64,000 bases of DNA from assembly GCA_013153495.1 (NCBI GenBank), contig JAADEH010000012.1:124001-188000 (forward strand), read 5' to 3'. Below are positions 33,313 to 40,811 of the stretch, in pieces. The notes under the pieces are model-generated. The model searched no databases and had not been told where the DNA came from. It saw nothing but the letters and a program-made list of their open reading frames with translations. A program made the translations under genes and the position numbers. The DNA is from Aquificota bacterium. GTDB taxonomy: Bacteria; Aquificota; Aquificia; Aquificales; Aquificaceae. The stretch's first letter is position 1. The number at the start of each line of letters is the position of its first letter.

Positions 33313-34062
33313 TCAAGGAGTTTCCCTCCTCAGACCTGCTATAAAACCCTTAAGCACCACGAAGTAAAACATCAGGGTAATCGGGACAAGACCCCCAAAA
33401 ACCATAACCACGAAGGACCAGTCCAAGGTGTAAGTTCCCGTAACAGGGTCGTATCTGAAGCATCTCAGAAGAATTCCCTTCAGGGGACTTAGGGCTACCT
33501 TGTCAACCTTAGCAAGCTCTATAAGTTCCTTTAGCTTAGAGCTTTTAAAGGATATGCCGAGCACATAACCGGAAATCCTCAACCGAGGAGACAGAACCAC
33601 CAGGAGGTTCGGGTGGGCAAACATATCGGTTTTTTCATCGTAGAAAAACTTAAAGTCTAAGGATTTGGACAGAAGCTCGAGGTTTTCCCCTTTGGCAAGG
33701 ACGACCTCCCAACCTTCACCTATATCCCTTCTGTTTATGAAATTCCTCAAGTCCTCTACAGTATCCCTCTGGTCGAAATCAACGAGGAGGACTTTGTATG
33801 TGCCTTCGTCTATGTTCCTTAAGGCTTCTTTTAGCTTTTGGACTATGAGGGGACAGGAAGAGGTGCATCTGGTGTATATGAAGCTCAAAAGCATGGGTTT
33901 TCCGTCAGCAAGCTCTGACAGGGTGGCTGTTCTTCCTTCGGAGGTTATAAGGACTACATCGGGAACCTCTTTACCCAGCAAGAATTCCGCTTTAGGTATC
34001 AGTTCCGAGGAGAAGGATAAAAGGGAAAGGAAGAGAAGGAAGGGGACAAGGAGGGGAGCCAT
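33313..34062 (-). CDS. SCO1/SenC family copper chaperone (Cu delivery to CuA)
   Basis: This 249-residue protein has an N-terminal signal/anchor (LLVPFLLFLSLLSFSS), the SCO copper site TRCTSSCPLIVQ (C-x3-C), and a later His in AHPNLLVVL. Unusually it also has a C-terminal TM (SFVVMVFGGLVPITLMFYFV). SCO proteins insert copper into the CuA site of subunit II. It follows subunit I by 3 bases, the senC position of norSY-senC operons. It supports a working CuA site in the partner at 35780. Confidence 0.9.
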   Translation of the reverse strand: MAPLLVPFLLFLSLLSFSSELIPKAEFLLGKEVPDVVLITSEGRTATLSELADGKPMLLSFIYTRCTSSCPLIVQKLKEALRNIDEGTYKVLLVDFDQRDTVEDLRNFINRRDIGEGWEVVLAKGENLELLSKSLDFKFFYDEKTDMFAHPNLLVVLSPRLRISGYVLGISFKSSKLKELIELAKVDKVALSPLKGILLRCFRYDPVTGTYTLDWSFVVMVFGGLVPITLMFYFVVLKGFIAGLRRETP

Positions 34063-34065
34063 GGG

Positions 34066-35766
34066 TTATTTAACCTCCCACATGGCGGACAGCCAGCCGT
34101 AGTTGAGAGCCACGAATATGATGAAGGCAACCATGAATAGAAGAACCAGAACGAAGGTTCCGGGTGCCGCAAAACCCTCGTGTTCTCCCTTCTTGGGCGG
34201 CGGAGGAGGTTCCGCTATAGGTATCTGAAGGTCCTGGGGACCGTTAAAGGGCTTTCCAAAGAATACCGAAACCACCACCTGGAGTATCCATATGAGTGCT
34301 CCCACAACTGCAAGTATTCCCCCTATTCCGAAGAGCGCCCAGAAGAAGTCTGTTACCGGGTTGAAGGTGAAGGTAAAGGGTCCTCCGGAAAAGGTTATAT
34401 CCCAGTGTCTGCGGGGAACGCCGAAAGCTCCGAGTATATACATGGAAACCGCAAGTATGGCAACGCCTATACCGAATAGCCAGGGAACGAATTTGGAAAC
34501 TCCGTAGAAAGCTATCTTTTTCCTGAAGAGGAGAGGTATGAGGTAGTAGGTAACGCTCATAAAAGCGAGGGCTGTTCCGCCTACCACAGCTCCCTTAAAG
34601 TGGCCGGGAACGGATATGGTGTTGTGAACTATTATGTTGGTCTGTTCCATTCCGTTGACAACACCGGTTATACCGCCTATAAAACCGAAGATTATCATTG
34701 AAAGCATAAGTCCCGAAAATGCTGGATTTCCCCAAGGTGCAGCTTTTAGCCACTCGAAAAGTCCCTTCGTAAACCCCCTTCTCCTCTGGGCGACCTCTAT
34801 GGCGGAAGGAACCGCAAAGGCGTGTATCATGGAAGCAAAAACAGCTAAATACATAACGTAGCTCGTGTTCCAAACTTTCCAGACAGGGCTGACCGCAGGG
34901 TCAACGAGGAGGTGGTGAGCTGACGCAACGTTTATGGCGATTATGTAAAGGACGAAGGCAAATCTGCTGACCTTCTCGTTTATGGAAGTGCCTCCCACCG
35001 TCAGAAAGGCGAGGAGATACCAGACCGAAACGTGAGCGGCAACGTTAATCTGCTGAGAGGGGTGTCCGAGTCCCCACCATATGAGCTTGTAAACCGCAGG
35101 GTCTATGTCCGAGATTATTCCCAAGGACCACAAGAAGGTGGGTATGTAGATTATTGCTCCCGAAACTATGGTTATGACCGCTATTATGGCTGCAGCCATT
35201 AACCCGTAAACGAACAGGGGCAAAGATTGACCAGGATTTTCCCTCCTCCATATCATCAAGTTTGCGAAGAACACCGTAACTATTACGAGCGCTCCCACCG
35301 CAAAGAGTATCATTCCTAAGTAAAAGAGGGGGTGAGCCTTTAAGGGTGCGTAGGAAGTCATGAGAACGTCCGCATTACCCGTGAGTATGGTGTAGTTGAC
35401 CAGAAGCCAGCCTAATATGGCTAAACCCGTTCCGAGCCAGCCTGCGAAGGGAGAGGACATCCTCGTATTCAGGAATGCGGTTGAGCCAAAAACCAGTGCG
35501 GCAAGCTCGAAGAATATTATCCAGAAGACTAAAGCGTCCAGACCGTGGAGCGTGAGAACCCTGTAATACCAGTCAACCGGAAGGAGGTGAAAGAGTTGCC
35601 AGCGGGTCAAAACGAGGAGGAGCGCAGCTACAACCGCAATGAGGAAGGAAACCACAGCCATAACCGCATTTACCTTGGCTATCTTTTCTGCTCTGATGTC
35701 CACCTTGAAACCCGTAACATCACAGGTTCTAAACCACTTCTCACCCTCGTGAACAGCAACAGCCAT
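34066..35766 (-). CDS. heme-copper nitric oxide reductase subunit I (sNOR type, NorY-like)
   Basis: From ATG 35766 (AGGGAGGTGT upstream) the protein has 566 residues and about 13-14 TM segments. Heme and CuB histidines are visible: VLTLHGLDAL, WWGLGHPSQQINVAAH, ASAHHLLVDP (adjacent His pair), and IIVHNTISVPGHFKG. The helix VI site reads GHPSQQ where oxygen reductases have GHPEVY, so the cross-linked catalytic Tyr is absent. That, a CuA subunit II, SCO1 and adjacent nirS point to the sNOR group of NO reductases described from norSY-senC operons of ammonia oxidisers, reducing NO to N2O. A C-terminal proline-rich loop (EPPPPPKKGEHEG) precedes the last TM. Confidence 0.8.
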   Translation of the reverse strand: MAVAVHEGEKWFRTCDVTGFKVDIRAEKIAKVNAVMAVVSFLIAVVAALLLVLTRWQLFHLLPVDWYYRVLTLHGLDALVFWIIFFELAALVFGSTAFLNTRMSSPFAGWLGTGLAILGWLLVNYTILTGNADVLMTSYAPLKAHPLFYLGMILFAVGALVIVTVFFANLMIWRRENPGQSLPLFVYGLMAAAIIAVITIVSGAIIYIPTFLWSLGIISDIDPAVYKLIWWGLGHPSQQINVAAHVSVWYLLAFLTVGGTSINEKVSRFAFVLYIIAINVASAHHLLVDPAVSPVWKVWNTSYVMYLAVFASMIHAFAVPSAIEVAQRRRGFTKGLFEWLKAAPWGNPAFSGLMLSMIIFGFIGGITGVVNGMEQTNIIVHNTISVPGHFKGAVVGGTALAFMSVTYYLIPLLFRKKIAFYGVSKFVPWLFGIGVAILAVSMYILGAFGVPRRHWDITFSGGPFTFTFNPVTDFFWALFGIGGILAVVGALIWILQVVVSVFFGKPFNGPQDLQIPIAEPPPPPKKGEHEGFAAPGTFVLVLLFMVAFIIFVALNYGWLSAMWEVK

Positions 35767-35779
35767 AACTACACCTCCC

Positions 35780-36310
35780 TTACTCCTCGACAATTATCTT
35801 GCCTATCATCATGTGGTGTCCTATACCGCAGAACTCGTTGCAAACTATGGCATACTCACCTGCCGAGGTGGGTCTGAAGGTAAGAACATAGTCGTATTTG
35901 GGGAACACCATGAAGTTCATGTTCACCGGCTGAATGGAAAAACCGTGCAAGACGTCCAAGGAGGAGATGTGAAACCTATACTCCTCACCCTTTTTGAGGA
36001 CGAGAACAGGCTCCCAGCGGAACTGGCGTCCGAGCAGGAAAACATCGCTCCCCGGAGGAGGTTTGACGACGGGTATGCCGTTCTCCTCACCTATTTTGTA
36101 TTTTTCTATAAAGGCTTGAGTAAGTTGATAGAACTCCTCCGGAGTTGTTTTGTAGGTTACGAAGGAAGGGTTCTGCTTGGCGTAAACGTGCCATATTATC
36201 ATCCAGAAGAAGAGGAAGAGGGACATGACGAATGCCAATCCCATCCATATCTTCTCGTCCTTTGCCACCTTCTGATGGAACCAGTTTTCACCGGGCGGTA
36301 GGATAGCCAT
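35780..36310 (-). CDS. heme-copper NO reductase subunit II with CuA site (NorS-like)
   Basis: The 176-residue protein from ATG 36310 (GGGAGGTGAG upstream) has one TM (IWMGLAFVMSLFLFFWMIIW). A cupredoxin domain follows, with the CuA ligands in a LHGFSIQP His and CNEFCGIGHHMM (C-x3-C-x3-H-x2-M). It accepts electrons from a periplasmic cytochrome c and passes them to subunit I. The longer in-frame start at 36367 would lie within the small upstream gene. Gap to subunit I is 13 bases. Confidence 0.88.
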   Translation of the reverse strand: MAILPPGENWFHQKVAKDEKIWMGLAFVMSLFLFFWMIIWHVYAKQNPSFVTYKTTPEEFYQLTQAFIEKYKIGEENGIPVVKPPPGSDVFLLGRQFRWEPVLVLKKGEEYRFHISSLDVLHGFSIQPVNMNFMVFPKYDYVLTFRPTSAGEYAIVCNEFCGIGHHMMIGKIIVEE

Positions 36311-36315
36311 GGCAC

Positions 36316-36489
36316 TCACCTCCCTAAGAGGGATTGCTTTATCTCGTCTGGTATGGGCGGAATCCACGCAAGCTCCATCAGTCCCCAGATAAGGTAGGAG
36401 ACCGCATAGACTGCGACCCCTATAAACAGCAGGAGGATAAAGTCGTCGAACACGAGCTGTAAAAAGGGCGTTTTCCTCTCCTCACTCAT
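36316..36489 (-). CDS. 57-residue single-TM protein heading the NO reductase operon
   Basis: The minus-strand ATG at 36489 sits seven bases after a GGAGGT site and encodes 57 residues to a TGA at 36316. A short polar N-terminus (MSEERKTPFLQLVFDD) is followed by one TM helix (FILLLFIGVAVYAVSYLIWG) and a short tail. Its stop lies just 6 bases before the subunit II start, so it is the first gene of the operon. It resembles the small accessory subunits of heme-copper oxidases (CcoQ or subunit IV/IIa types) in size and topology, but no homology is claimed. Likely a missed structural subunit. Confidence 0.75.
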   Translation of the reverse strand: MSEERKTPFLQLVFDDFILLLFIGVAVYAVSYLIWGLMELAWIPPIPDEIKQSLLGR

Positions 36490-36527
36490 CCCAGCACCTC
36501 CGTAAATGTTTATTCACTTACTCTTTA

Positions 36528-36547
36528 GTTTAAGACCATTTACTCAT
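36528..36547 (-). promoter_or_regulatory. putative operator shared with nirS (NO reductase copy)
   Basis: The minus-strand sequence ATGAGTAAATGGTCTTAAAC matches the nirS site at 33269-33288 in 17 of 20 positions. Downstream both genes have a second common stretch (TAAGTGA-A/G-T and ATTTAC), but spacing differs by about 8 bases. It lies 39 bases before the 57-residue gene. The 175-base region 36490-36664 also holds the divergent cytochrome b promoter and an AT-rich hairpin CATAAAA-TTT-TTTTATG at 36574-36590. Confidence 0.5.
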
Positions 36548-36664
36548 TTTTCTATAAATCTTGCGAAAGACTCCATAAAATTTTTTTATGATTAAAAGAC
36601 CACTTTTTCCTATTATGTAAAGGGAGGAGCTATGTAAGTAGGTAATCACTTATGGAGGTTCTCC

Positions 36665-38608
36665 ATGGAGCTGGTTAGCGTGAGTTCCACCTACAGGCTC
36701 ATGCAGAGGATATCCTACGCACTCAGCGGTATATACTCCTCCAAGCTCAACCCTATTTATTACCTGGGTGCTATAACAGTTTTTCTTTTAGTTATAGACG
36801 TTCTGTCGGGAGTTTATCTGTTTATCTTCTACGACGTTGACCCGAAGGGTGCTTACCAATCTGTGGAAAACATATCCTCTTCCTTTTTAGGCAGCGTTAT
36901 GAGGGGGATACACAGATACTCCTCGGACGGGCTGATACTTTTTGCTGTTCTGCACATGCTTCACATGATATTTACGGACCGCTTCCGCATGTTCAGGTGG
37001 GTGGCTTGGGTCTCCGGCGTGGGCACATTGCTGATATTCATAGTTATAGGTTTATCGGGATACCTACTCGTATGGGACGAGAGGGCACAGCTGACGGGAT
37101 TGTTGACCGCAAAGTTTTTCAGCGTAGTCCCCATATTCGGTCATGCCTTGATGAGTGCTTTTCTGGGAACCGACATCAAGAACCTCGGTGGGTTGTTCAG
37201 GATACTTCTCTTCGGACACATAGCGGTAACTATTCTCCTCGTCTTTACCCTGTGGGTTCACGTTATGAGGATTTCAAGACCGAGGTTGTTCCCTCCAAAA
37301 TACCTGATGGTGCTCTTGACCGTATATACAGTAGGTATGGCTATTCTCTTTCCTGCAAAGAGCGACCCCCCTGCGGACTTAGGGAAGGTTCCCTTCGAGA
37401 TGAGCTTGGACTGGTTTTATCTTACGGGTTTTCCTCTCTTTAAGGTGCTCCCTCTGTCCGCAAACTGGGCTGTGTTTCTGGGCTTTTTCGGACTGCTTAC
37501 GGTTTTTCCCTGGCTCATAAAGGGAAGGAGAAACCCACCCGCACGGGTCATAGAGGACAGGTGTGAAGGTTGCAGGCAGTGTTTTGAGGACTGTCCCTAC
37601 GAAGCCATTTACATGAGGAGAGTAAACGAAAAAGAGGAAAAGGCTTTCGTTATGGAAAGCAAATGTGCTGGGTGTGGGATATGCGTGGCATCCTGCAATT
37701 ACGGAGCAAACGAAATAGATACGGTTCCTTACGGGGAAATTCTCTCCGAACTTGAGGAAAAGAGACCCAAGGTGCTCGTCTTCAGGTGTCCTTTCAGCGC
37801 TCGGGTGAAGGAGAGGGAAAACCTCTTGATTAAAACTCTTCCCTGCACAGGTGCGGTAAACACGGTTTGGTTTAAGGAGTTTTTAAAATACGCTGAAGGC
37901 GTCCTTCTAATATCCTGCGACGGACCGGACTGTTACTTCAGAGAGGGCGTAGAGTGGACCGAGGAAAGGTTTTTGGGCAAAAGGAGACCACGCTTCCCCA
38001 AGAGCTTGGAGGGAGGCAGGGTTATGATTTTGGAAGCTCCCAGCACCGCAAAGGTTGAGGACAAGGTGGAAGAGTTCATAAACTCCCTTGGAGAAGGTGA
38101 TAGGGTCAGGATAGTGGCAAAGAACAGGCTCAATCCCGTGCTCGCTCCCCTGGTGCTTGCGGTTCCTTTCTTGAGCTTCTATCCCCTGACTACCGATAAG
38201 ATGGAGTTTTACCCCACCGACAAGGCGATAGCGGTGGTTACCTTCAAGTATAGGTCCTCTCCGGTAAAAAAGGCTGAGAAGGCTTTCAGCAAGTTGGAAC
38301 ACATGAAGGCGGTTCAGAACATAGCCGTGGAGAGGTCCCCAATAGAGGTTGTCTTTGTGGTGGACGGGAGAGAGCTTCTGCGTAAGGTTTACAACCCCCG
38401 TGGCATGAGGAAAGACTCTGCCATATACGTGTATGAAGAGTTTTTAATAGAACCCGGGAGGCACACCTTCGAGCTTACTCTGAGGGAAACCGCAAATCCT
38501 AAGAAGGTGGTTCACTTTACCTTAAACCGTCAGCTGGAACGGAAGACGAGCCTTGCAATAACCTTTGACGAGGACAGAGGGTTCTTTCCGATAGGTGAGC
38601 ACTTTTAG
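36665..38608 (+). CDS. cytochrome b / 2[4Fe-4S] ferredoxin / MvhD-like fusion protein
   Basis: This 647-residue protein has three recognisable parts. Residues 1-290 form a cytochrome b of the bc1/b6 N-terminal type with paired haem histidines (GIHRYSSDGLILFAVLHMLH and FGHIAVTILLVFTLWVHVM). Residues about 297-355 hold two [4Fe-4S] sites (CEGCRQCFEDCP and CAGCGICVASCNYGA). Residues about 365-430 resemble the MvhD/hydrogenase delta subunit that carries a [2Fe-2S] cluster (VLVFRCPFSARVKE, LISCDGPDCYFREG). The last 200 residues contain a beta-sandwich-like domain (VFVVDGRELLRKVYNPRGMR) I cannot name. It probably moves electrons between quinone and a cytoplasmic partner. A GGAGGT site precedes the ATG. 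Divergent from the NO reductase operon. Confidence 0.8.
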   Translation: MELVSVSSTYRLMQRISYALSGIYSSKLNPIYYLGAITVFLLVIDVLSGVYLFIFYDVDPKGAYQSVENISSSFLGSVMRGIHRYSSDGLILFAVLHMLHMIFTDRFRMFRWVAWVSGVGTLLIFIVIGLSGYLLVWDERAQLTGLLTAKFFSVVPIFGHALMSAFLGTDIKNLGGLFRILLFGHIAVTILLVFTLWVHVMRISRPRLFPPKYLMVLLTVYTVGMAILFPAKSDPPADLGKVPFEMSLDWFYLTGFPLFKVLPLSANWAVFLGFFGLLTVFPWLIKGRRNPPARVIEDRCEGCRQCFEDCPYEAIYMRRVNEKEEKAFVMESKCAGCGICVASCNYGANEIDTVPYGEILSELEEKRPKVLVFRCPFSARVKERENLLIKTLPCTGAVNTVWFKEFLKYAEGVLLISCDGPDCYFREGVEWTEERFLGKRRPRFPKSLEGGRVMILEAPSTAKVEDKVEEFINSLGEGDRVRIVAKNRLNPVLAPLVLAVPFLSFYPLTTDKMEFYPTDKAIAVVTFKYRSSPVKKAEKAFSKLEHMKAVQNIAVERSPIEVVFVVDGRELLRKVYNPRGMRKDSAIYVYEEFLIEPGRHTFELTLRETANPKKVVHFTLNRQLERKTSLAITFDEDRGFFPIGEHF

Positions 38609-38612
38609 CACC

Positions 38613-38625
38613 TATATGACATAAA
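38613..38625 (+). promoter_or_regulatory. 13-base motif upstream of hemerythrin, also upstream of nirS
   Basis: TATATGACATAAA occurs here on the plus strand, 62 bases before the hemerythrin ATG, and exactly once more on the minus strand at 33219-33231, just upstream of the nirS ribosome site. Both copies read in the direction of the gene they precede. No promoter consensus is claimed. Possibly a regulator site or a transcription-start element. Confidence 0.35.
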
Positions 38626-38686
38626 CCCTTTACCGCAGGTGTTCTCCTCTATAAATTAATGTTTACTTACAAAGAGGAGGTGAGAG

Positions 38687-39121
38687 ATGCTGATAGCTCA
38701 GTATTTGACCGAAGAGCATAGGAAGTGCGACCAGTTTTACGCAGAGGCGGAGAAGGCGGTTTCGGAAGGCGATTGGAAAAAGGCAAAGAAGCTCTTCGAA
38801 GAGTTTAAAGAGAAGACCCTGCTTCACTTCCAGAAGGAGGAGGAAGTTCTATTTCCCGAGTTCGAAGCCAGAACCGGAATGGTGATGGGACCCACCCAGG
38901 TCATGAGACACGAGCACGCTCAGGCGAGGGAGCTTATAGACAGGCTCGAGAAGGCTCTCGAGGATAAGAACAAGGAGGAGTTCCTCTCGATAGGTGAGTC
39001 TCTGATGATACTAATCCAACAGCACAACATGAAGGAGGAGCAGATACTCTATCCCATGAGCGACCAGCATCTGGAAGGAGACGCTATGGTGGAAAAGATG
39101 GCTCAGCTGGGTGAGGTATGA
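38687..39121 (+). CDS. hemerythrin domain protein
   Basis: The 144-residue four-helix protein carries the di-iron ligand set: EEHRKCDQFY, LLHFQKEEEVLFPEFE, MRHEHAQARELID and QQHNMKEEQILYPMSD. Hemerythrins of this type bind O2 or NO; in bacteria they protect or repair iron centres under nitrosative stress (YtfE/RIC family is related). It sits in the denitrification region and its stop overlaps the next gene, so NO handling is likely. GAGGAGG lies just before the ATG. Confidence 0.9.
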   Translation: MLIAQYLTEEHRKCDQFYAEAEKAVSEGDWKKAKKLFEEFKEKTLLHFQKEEEVLFPEFEARTGMVMGPTQVMRHEHAQARELIDRLEKALEDKNKEEFLSIGESLMILIQQHNMKEEQILYPMSDQHLEGDAMVEKMAQLGEV

Positions 39122-40359
39122 GCGCTCCGGGTATATCCCTTCTGTATGCACCTCCCTTTAGCATAGTCTCGAGGTTCTTTCTCACCTCTGCGGTGTTCGG
39201 TGTAGTGGGAAGCCTCATAGGAATTTACCAAGCTGTAACGGGAGAGTTCCGCTTCCAAGCTCTCGTTCACACCTTTACCCTCGGATTTGCGGGAATGACG
39301 ATGGTAGGTGCATTATTCCAGATGCTTCCCGTGGTGGCGGGAGCTGTCATAGAAAACCCCCTGCGGAAAGCTACCTTCGTCCACGCAACCCTGACCGCAG
39401 GAACAGCCCTCCTCGTAGCAGGCTTGTGGGATTTCAAAAAAACTCTCCTTATTGCAGGTATCCTTCTGGTAGGAATGTCCCTTCTGTTCATACTTCCCCT
39501 TATGCTATACAAACTCCTCCGACTGAAGAGCTACACGAATACCTCGAGCGGTATGAGGTATGCCCTCCTGAGTGCAACTGCGGGAACGGTTCTGGGAATT
39601 CTTGCGGTTCTGAGCGTAGTCGGAATTCTCTGGAGCGAGCATTACAACTTCCTCAGAGAGGCTCACATGAGTCTTATGCTGTTCGGCTGGGTCGGGATAC
39701 TCATAGCGTCGGTTGCCTTTCAGGTCATAGAGATGTTCTTCGTTACCCCTCCCTATCCGGAGAAATTTGCCCGAGCACTCCCCCCTCTGATTTTGCTTCT
39801 TGCCTTCGTAGGTCTTTTCTTTGAAGAATGGTTTTTTAAAATACCGCTTTCAGCGGTCCTTATAGTATTTGCTTTCCTTACCCTCGACAGGCTACGCAAA
39901 AGACGGAGAAAGATACCCGACCCCCTCGTGAGCCTCTGGTATCTGGGAATGGTTCTCCTGATAATGTCCATGACGCTTTACCCCTTTGCGGATTTCGGAA
40001 CCCGAAGCTTTACAGGTTTCTTACTTCTTTACGGGGGTTTCGTCCACAGCGTAATACTTGCCATGATGTATAGGATTATCCCCTTCCTGGTGTGGCTACA
40101 TCTGTCCAACAGGGGAGTTCCCAACGCACCCACCATGCACGAAGTCATAAGTCCCAAGAAAGCCTGGTGGCAGTTTTACCTTCACATTGCCTGCATCTCA
40201 GCCCTTGCGGTTGCGTTCCTCACAGAAAATAAGATGGTCTCGATATTGACGGGCTTTGGTTACTCTCTGTCCTTTCTCTTTCTGCTCTTGAACTTGAGCG
40301 GTGGGGTTTTTACCTACGTCAGGATAGCATACCGGTCAGATGACGCTCTTCAACGCTGA
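39118..40359 (+). CDS. polytopic membrane protein, NnrS-like / norSY-senC orf1 type
   Basis: This 413-residue protein has about 12 TM helices and conserved histidines (VHTFTLGFAGMTMVGALFQM, FLREAHMSLMLFGWVG, GFVHSVILAMMYRIIPFLVW, WLHLS). The His placement resembles that of NnrS proteins and of heme-copper oxidase subunit I relatives, and a 12-TM protein of unknown job also accompanies norSY-senC operons as orf1. NnrS relieves NO stress in denitrifiers. It overlaps hemerythrin by 4 bases. The end overlaps convergent rrf2 by 41 bases. Family membership is a best guess. Confidence 0.6.
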   Translation: MSAPGISLLYAPPFSIVSRFFLTSAVFGVVGSLIGIYQAVTGEFRFQALVHTFTLGFAGMTMVGALFQMLPVVAGAVIENPLRKATFVHATLTAGTALLVAGLWDFKKTLLIAGILLVGMSLLFILPLMLYKLLRLKSYTNTSSGMRYALLSATAGTVLGILAVLSVVGILWSEHYNFLREAHMSLMLFGWVGILIASVAFQVIEMFFVTPPYPEKFARALPPLILLLAFVGLFFEEWFFKIPLSAVLIVFAFLTLDRLRKRRRKIPDPLVSLWYLGMVLLIMSMTLYPFADFGTRSFTGFLLLYGGFVHSVILAMMYRIIPFLVWLHLSNRGVPNAPTMHEVISPKKAWWQFYLHIACISALAVAFLTENKMVSILTGFGYSLSFLFLLLNLSGGVFTYVRIAYRSDDALQR

Positions 40360-40753
40360 TTAGGTCCGCTATGGTGGTGCTCTTTAAGAAGTCAACTATG
40401 CTCTTTTTGAGTTTTTCCCACCTGTGGTGAACCACGCATGGGTTAGTGTTGAAGGTTTCGCACTTGTCCGGCATTAGAACGCAAGCCTGAAACCTGTAAT
40501 CCTCCCCCATCAGGGAGACTACATCCCACATGGTGAGCTTTTCGGGGTCAACCTTGAGGGAAAAACCTCCACGGGGTCCCTTTACCGAGTGGAGTATGTC
40601 CCTTCTGGCAAGCTCGTGGAGTATTTTGGAAAGGAAAGGTTTGGGTATGTTCTGAGCCTTCGCTATCTCGTCCGCTTTAACGAGCCTATCCCTGTGCATA
40701 GCGAGATAGGCTAAAGCCAAAAGTGCGTATCTAACTGTATCTGAGTAAATCAT
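40319..40753 (-). CDS. Rrf2 family regulator (NsrR/IscR-like)
   Basis: The 144-residue protein has the Rrf2 winged helix (MIYSDTVRYALLALAYLA, PKPFLSKILHELARRDIL, VKGPRGGFSL). It then has three cysteines at C-x6-C-x7-C (ACVLMPDKCETFNTNPCVV) where NsrR and IscR bind an Fe-S cluster (those use slightly shorter spacings). NsrR senses NO. Its location beside the NO-related genes supports that role, although it is transcribed towards them and its own targets are unknown. A plausible reader of the shared nir/nor operator. Confidence 0.82.
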   Translation of the reverse strand: MIYSDTVRYALLALAYLAMHRDRLVKADEIAKAQNIPKPFLSKILHELARRDILHSVKGPRGGFSLKVDPEKLTMWDVVSLMGEDYRFQACVLMPDKCETFNTNPCVVHHRWEKLKKSIVDFLKSTTIADLISVEERHLTGMLS

Positions 40754-40811
40754 CTTAAATTAGATTATATCCATAAAACGGTGTTTTATCAAGACATTTG
40801 AAGCGGTTTTT

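Noticed and set aside
34066-35766. Cytochrome c oxidase subunit I
   Set aside because: CuA and SCO1 would fit, but helix VI has GHPSQQ, not GHPEVY, so the catalytic Tyr for O2 reduction is missing; NO reductase fits better.
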